Shown piece by piece: positions 5,139-6,629 of a DNA stretch of 6,629 nt; position 1 is the first letter of the stretch; each line of letters starts with the position of its first letter. The stretch comes from an uncultured Phycisphaerales bacterium (GTDB lineage: Bacteria > Planctomycetota > Phycisphaerae > Phycisphaerales > UBA1924). The notes under the pieces are model-generated. The model was not told where the DNA came from, did not search any database, and saw only the letters and a list, made by a program, of their open reading frames with translations. Made by a program: the position numbers and the translations under genes. The stretch spans positions 1-6,629 of the forward strand of contig CALFMQ010000440.1 of the NCBI GenBank assembly GCA_937879825.1. Reading direction: 5' to 3'.

Positions 5139-6364
5139 TGGGGCTCCTCGTCACCAATGCGCGCGTGCTGACCCTGGGCATGGGTCACAACCCTCCCTAC
5201 CCCCGCCGGGGCAAGGCGATGTCGCGCCTCGAGATCATCCCGTCGGGCGAGGTCTTCATCGAGAGCGGACGCATCACCCATGTCGGCGAGGCGGGCTCCT
5301 ATCAGGGCGATGTCGAGGACGGCATCGACGCCGACGGGCGCGTGCTCATGCCCGCATTCGTCGATCCCCACACCCACGCCTGCTTCGCCGGCGACCGCCT
5401 CGACGAATGGGAGAAGAAACTCGCCGGCGCGACCTATCTCGAAATCCTCGAAGCCGGCGGCGGCATCATGTCCACCGTCCGCGCCACCCGCGAGGCGATG
5501 CAGCAGCAACTTGTCCTGCTCCTCAAACGCCGACTCGACGCCATGATGCGCGAGGGCACCACGACCGTCGAAGTGAAATCCGGGTACGGCCTCACGACCC
5601 AAAGCGAGATCAAGATGCTCCGGTCGATCGAAGAGGCCGCCAAGTCGTGGCCCGGCACCGTCGTGCCCACCGCCTGCATCGGCCACGCCATGGACCCGGC
5701 CCAGGACGACTTCGACGAGCGCACGATCCACGAGACGCTCCAATCGGTCCACGCCTCGTTCCCGTATGTCGCCATCGACGCCTACTGCGAGCAGAGCGCG
5801 TGGTCCTTCGAGGACTGCGCGCGGCTCTTCGAAGAAGCGATCCGCCTCGGCCACCCCTTCCGCGTGCACACCGATCAGTTCAACGAACTCGGCATGACCC
5901 GCTGGGCGATCGAGCACGGCGCGCTCTCCGTCGATCACCTCGAAGCCACCTCACCCGAGGAACTCGAGCGCGTCGCCAAGTCCGCCACCATGGGCGTCAT
6001 CCTCCCCGCATCCGGCTTCCACACCGATCAGCGCTACGCCGACGGACGCGCCTTCATCGATGCCGGCGGCGCGCTCGCCCTCGCCACCAACTTCAACCCC
6101 GGCTCCGCCCCCACGCTCTCCATGCCCATGGCCATCGCGCTGGCCACCCGTTTCTGCGGCCTGACCATCCCCGAGGCCATCGTCGCATCAACCGTCAACG
6201 GCGCCGCACTGCTCGGGCTGCACGACCGCGGCATGATCGCCGAGGGCAAGCGCGCCGACCTCATCCTCCTCCGCCACCGCGACGAGCGCCAACTCGCCTA
6301 CCAGTTCGGCGGCAACCCGGTCGAGGTCGTCATCTGCGAAGGCGACATCATCCACGGGGCATGA
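5138..6364 (+). CDS. hutI: Imidazolonepropionase
   Basis: This is a cytoplasmic amidohydrolase that opens the ring of 4-imidazolone-5-propionate to give N-formimidoyl-L-glutamate, the substrate of the upstream HutG. Its 408 residues match the family length. The N-terminal part of the composite beta domain runs into PAFVDPHTH (72-80), whose His78 and His80 are metal ligands. Arg87 and Tyr150 (SGYGL) are the expected substrate contacts. GHAMDP gives His183, VHTDQF (243-248) gives metal ligand His244 and Gln247, and VDHLE gives His267. NFNPGSAPTLSMP (318-330) is the family's NPG block, but its first residue is Asn318 where the metal-binding Asp of the ATDxNPG motif is expected. Extra residues at 15-30 (GHNPPYPRRG) lengthen the N-terminal loop. 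hutH and hutU are not nearby within the window. No terminator is visible after the gene. Confidence 0.94.
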   Translation: MGLLVTNARVLTLGMGHNPPYPRRGKAMSRLEIIPSGEVFIESGRITHVGEAGSYQGDVEDGIDADGRVLMPAFVDPHTHACFAGDRLDEWEKKLAGATYLEILEAGGGIMSTVRATREAMQQQLVLLLKRRLDAMMREGTTTVEVKSGYGLTTQSEIKMLRSIEEAAKSWPGTVVPTACIGHAMDPAQDDFDERTIHETLQSVHASFPYVAIDAYCEQSAWSFEDCARLFEEAIRLGHPFRVHTDQFNELGMTRWAIEHGALSVDHLEATSPEELERVAKSATMGVILPASGFHTDQRYADGRAFIDAGGALALATNFNPGSAPTLSMPMAIALATRFCGLTIPEAIVASTVNGAALLGLHDRGMIAEGKRADLILLRHRDERQLAYQFGGNPVEVVICEGDIIHGA

Positions 6365-6367
6365 GCG

Positions 6368-6629
6368 CTACGCCGACGCGTCTTTCAACCGCCACGCCGC
6401 GCCGCACTCCGGGCAAACAGTGCAACCGTCTTCGTCGGGCTGGAGTGTTGTCAGCAGGTAGCCGCATGTGGGGCACCGATTGTGGTTGATCATGGTCGAA
6501 CGAATCTGAGGATGAAGTCTCCGCAGCCTCGCCCGCCAACCGACTTGTGCGCACGCCGTAACGATCACGAACATCACGGCGCTCAGCGGCCAGAAAAAGA
6601 TGCTCCATGCCCGGCTCGGTCCGGGGCCG
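6368..6629 (-). CDS. Membrane protein with C-terminal zinc ribbon (5' partial)
   Basis: The frame is open from the right window edge to a TAG stop at 6368-6370, so only the last 86 residues are seen. A hydrophobic segment of about 20 residues (8-29: WSIFFWPLSAV, then MFVIVTACAQV) is followed by an Arg-rich stretch and a Cys cluster. That cluster is CPTCG at 52-56 and CTVCPECG at 69-76, spaced like a treble-clef zinc ribbon. The protein ends with AAWRL and a short tail. Positive charge after the membrane segment suggests that the ribbon is cytoplasmic. Similar CxxCG...CPECG tails are frequent in planctomycete proteins of unknown role. A shorter start (GTG 6577 or ATG 6493) is possible, but neither has a clear ribosome site and the frame continues past both. 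The gene converges on hutI with 3 bp between the stops. Confidence 0.7.
   Translation of the reverse strand, partial: GPGPSRAWSIFFWPLSAVMFVIVTACAQVGWRARLRRLHPQIRSTMINHNRCPTCGYLLTTLQPDEDGCTVCPECGAAWRLKDASA

Noticed and set aside
5135..5140. TTG at 5135 as the start of hutI
   Set aside because: The ATG at 5138 is only one codon later, has GGAG at 8 nt, and a stronger initiation codon.
6375..6382. GACGCGTC dyad just after hutI as a terminator
   Set aside because: The palindrome has no loop and only three T follow, so it cannot form a terminator hairpin.
5062..6489. 475-residue open frame on the + strand overlapping hutI
   Set aside because: It is Arg- and Pro-rich with no domain, and is a frame shadow of hutI in GC-rich DNA.
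6348..6608. 86-residue - strand frame starting MEHLF
   Set aside because: It overlaps the zinc-ribbon frame in another phase, is Arg-rich without motifs, and runs into the end of hutI.
1..6629. CRISPR array, insertion sequence, phage or defence genes
   Set aside because: There are no spaced short repeats, transposase motifs, terminal inverted repeats or defence domains in any frame. The only long repeat is the paralogue tail.

Overview
The window is GC-rich bacterial DNA that most likely comes from a planctomycete, probably class Phycisphaerae. Three things suggest this. First, there is a tandem family of secreted proteins with a C-terminal two-loop dockerin-like (EF-hand) module that opens and closes with cysteine. 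As I recall, this arrangement is annotated in Phycisphaerae as a 'GC-type dockerin'. Second, there is a membrane protein with a CPTCG...CPECG zinc ribbon of the kind common in that group. Third, the base composition fits. The assignment is an inference, since no rRNA or other marker gene is present.

The left two thirds (1-4147) holds three consecutive paralogues on the + strand. The first lacks its 5' part because it runs off the window edge (1-762). The second (1011-2408) and third (2686-4086) are complete, each with a signal peptide, a conserved unknown ectodomain and a terminal dockerin-like module. Clear intrinsic terminators follow the second and third copies, and only a weak candidate follows the first. 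The copies therefore look like separate transcription units and not one operon. The last 398 bp of copies 2 and 3 match at every base, although the sequence just upstream differs at about one base in six. This is a strong sign of recent gene conversion or segmental exchange.

The right third holds a compact histidine-utilisation pair, hutG (4182-5138) and hutI (5138-6364), joined by a one-base stop/start overlap (TGATG). HutI opens the imidazolone ring to N-formimidoyl-L-glutamate, and HutG hydrolyses that to L-glutamate and formamide. These are the last two steps of histidine degradation. hutH and hutU are not in the window. hutG starts only 34 bp after the terminator of the third paralogue and has no Shine-Dalgarno sequence. 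A -10-like TAAAGT sits at leaderless distance from its ATG. HutI has Asn where the family's metal-binding Asp is expected.

A convergent gene on the - strand (6368-6629, 5' end outside the window) encodes one membrane segment followed by a Cys-rich zinc ribbon. Its stop codon is 3 bp from that of hutI.

I see no tRNA, rRNA, CRISPR array, insertion sequence or phage gene. The least described part is the tandem dockerin family. Its ectodomain has no function I can name, and the gene-conversion tract and Cys-bracketed tail are its most notable traits.
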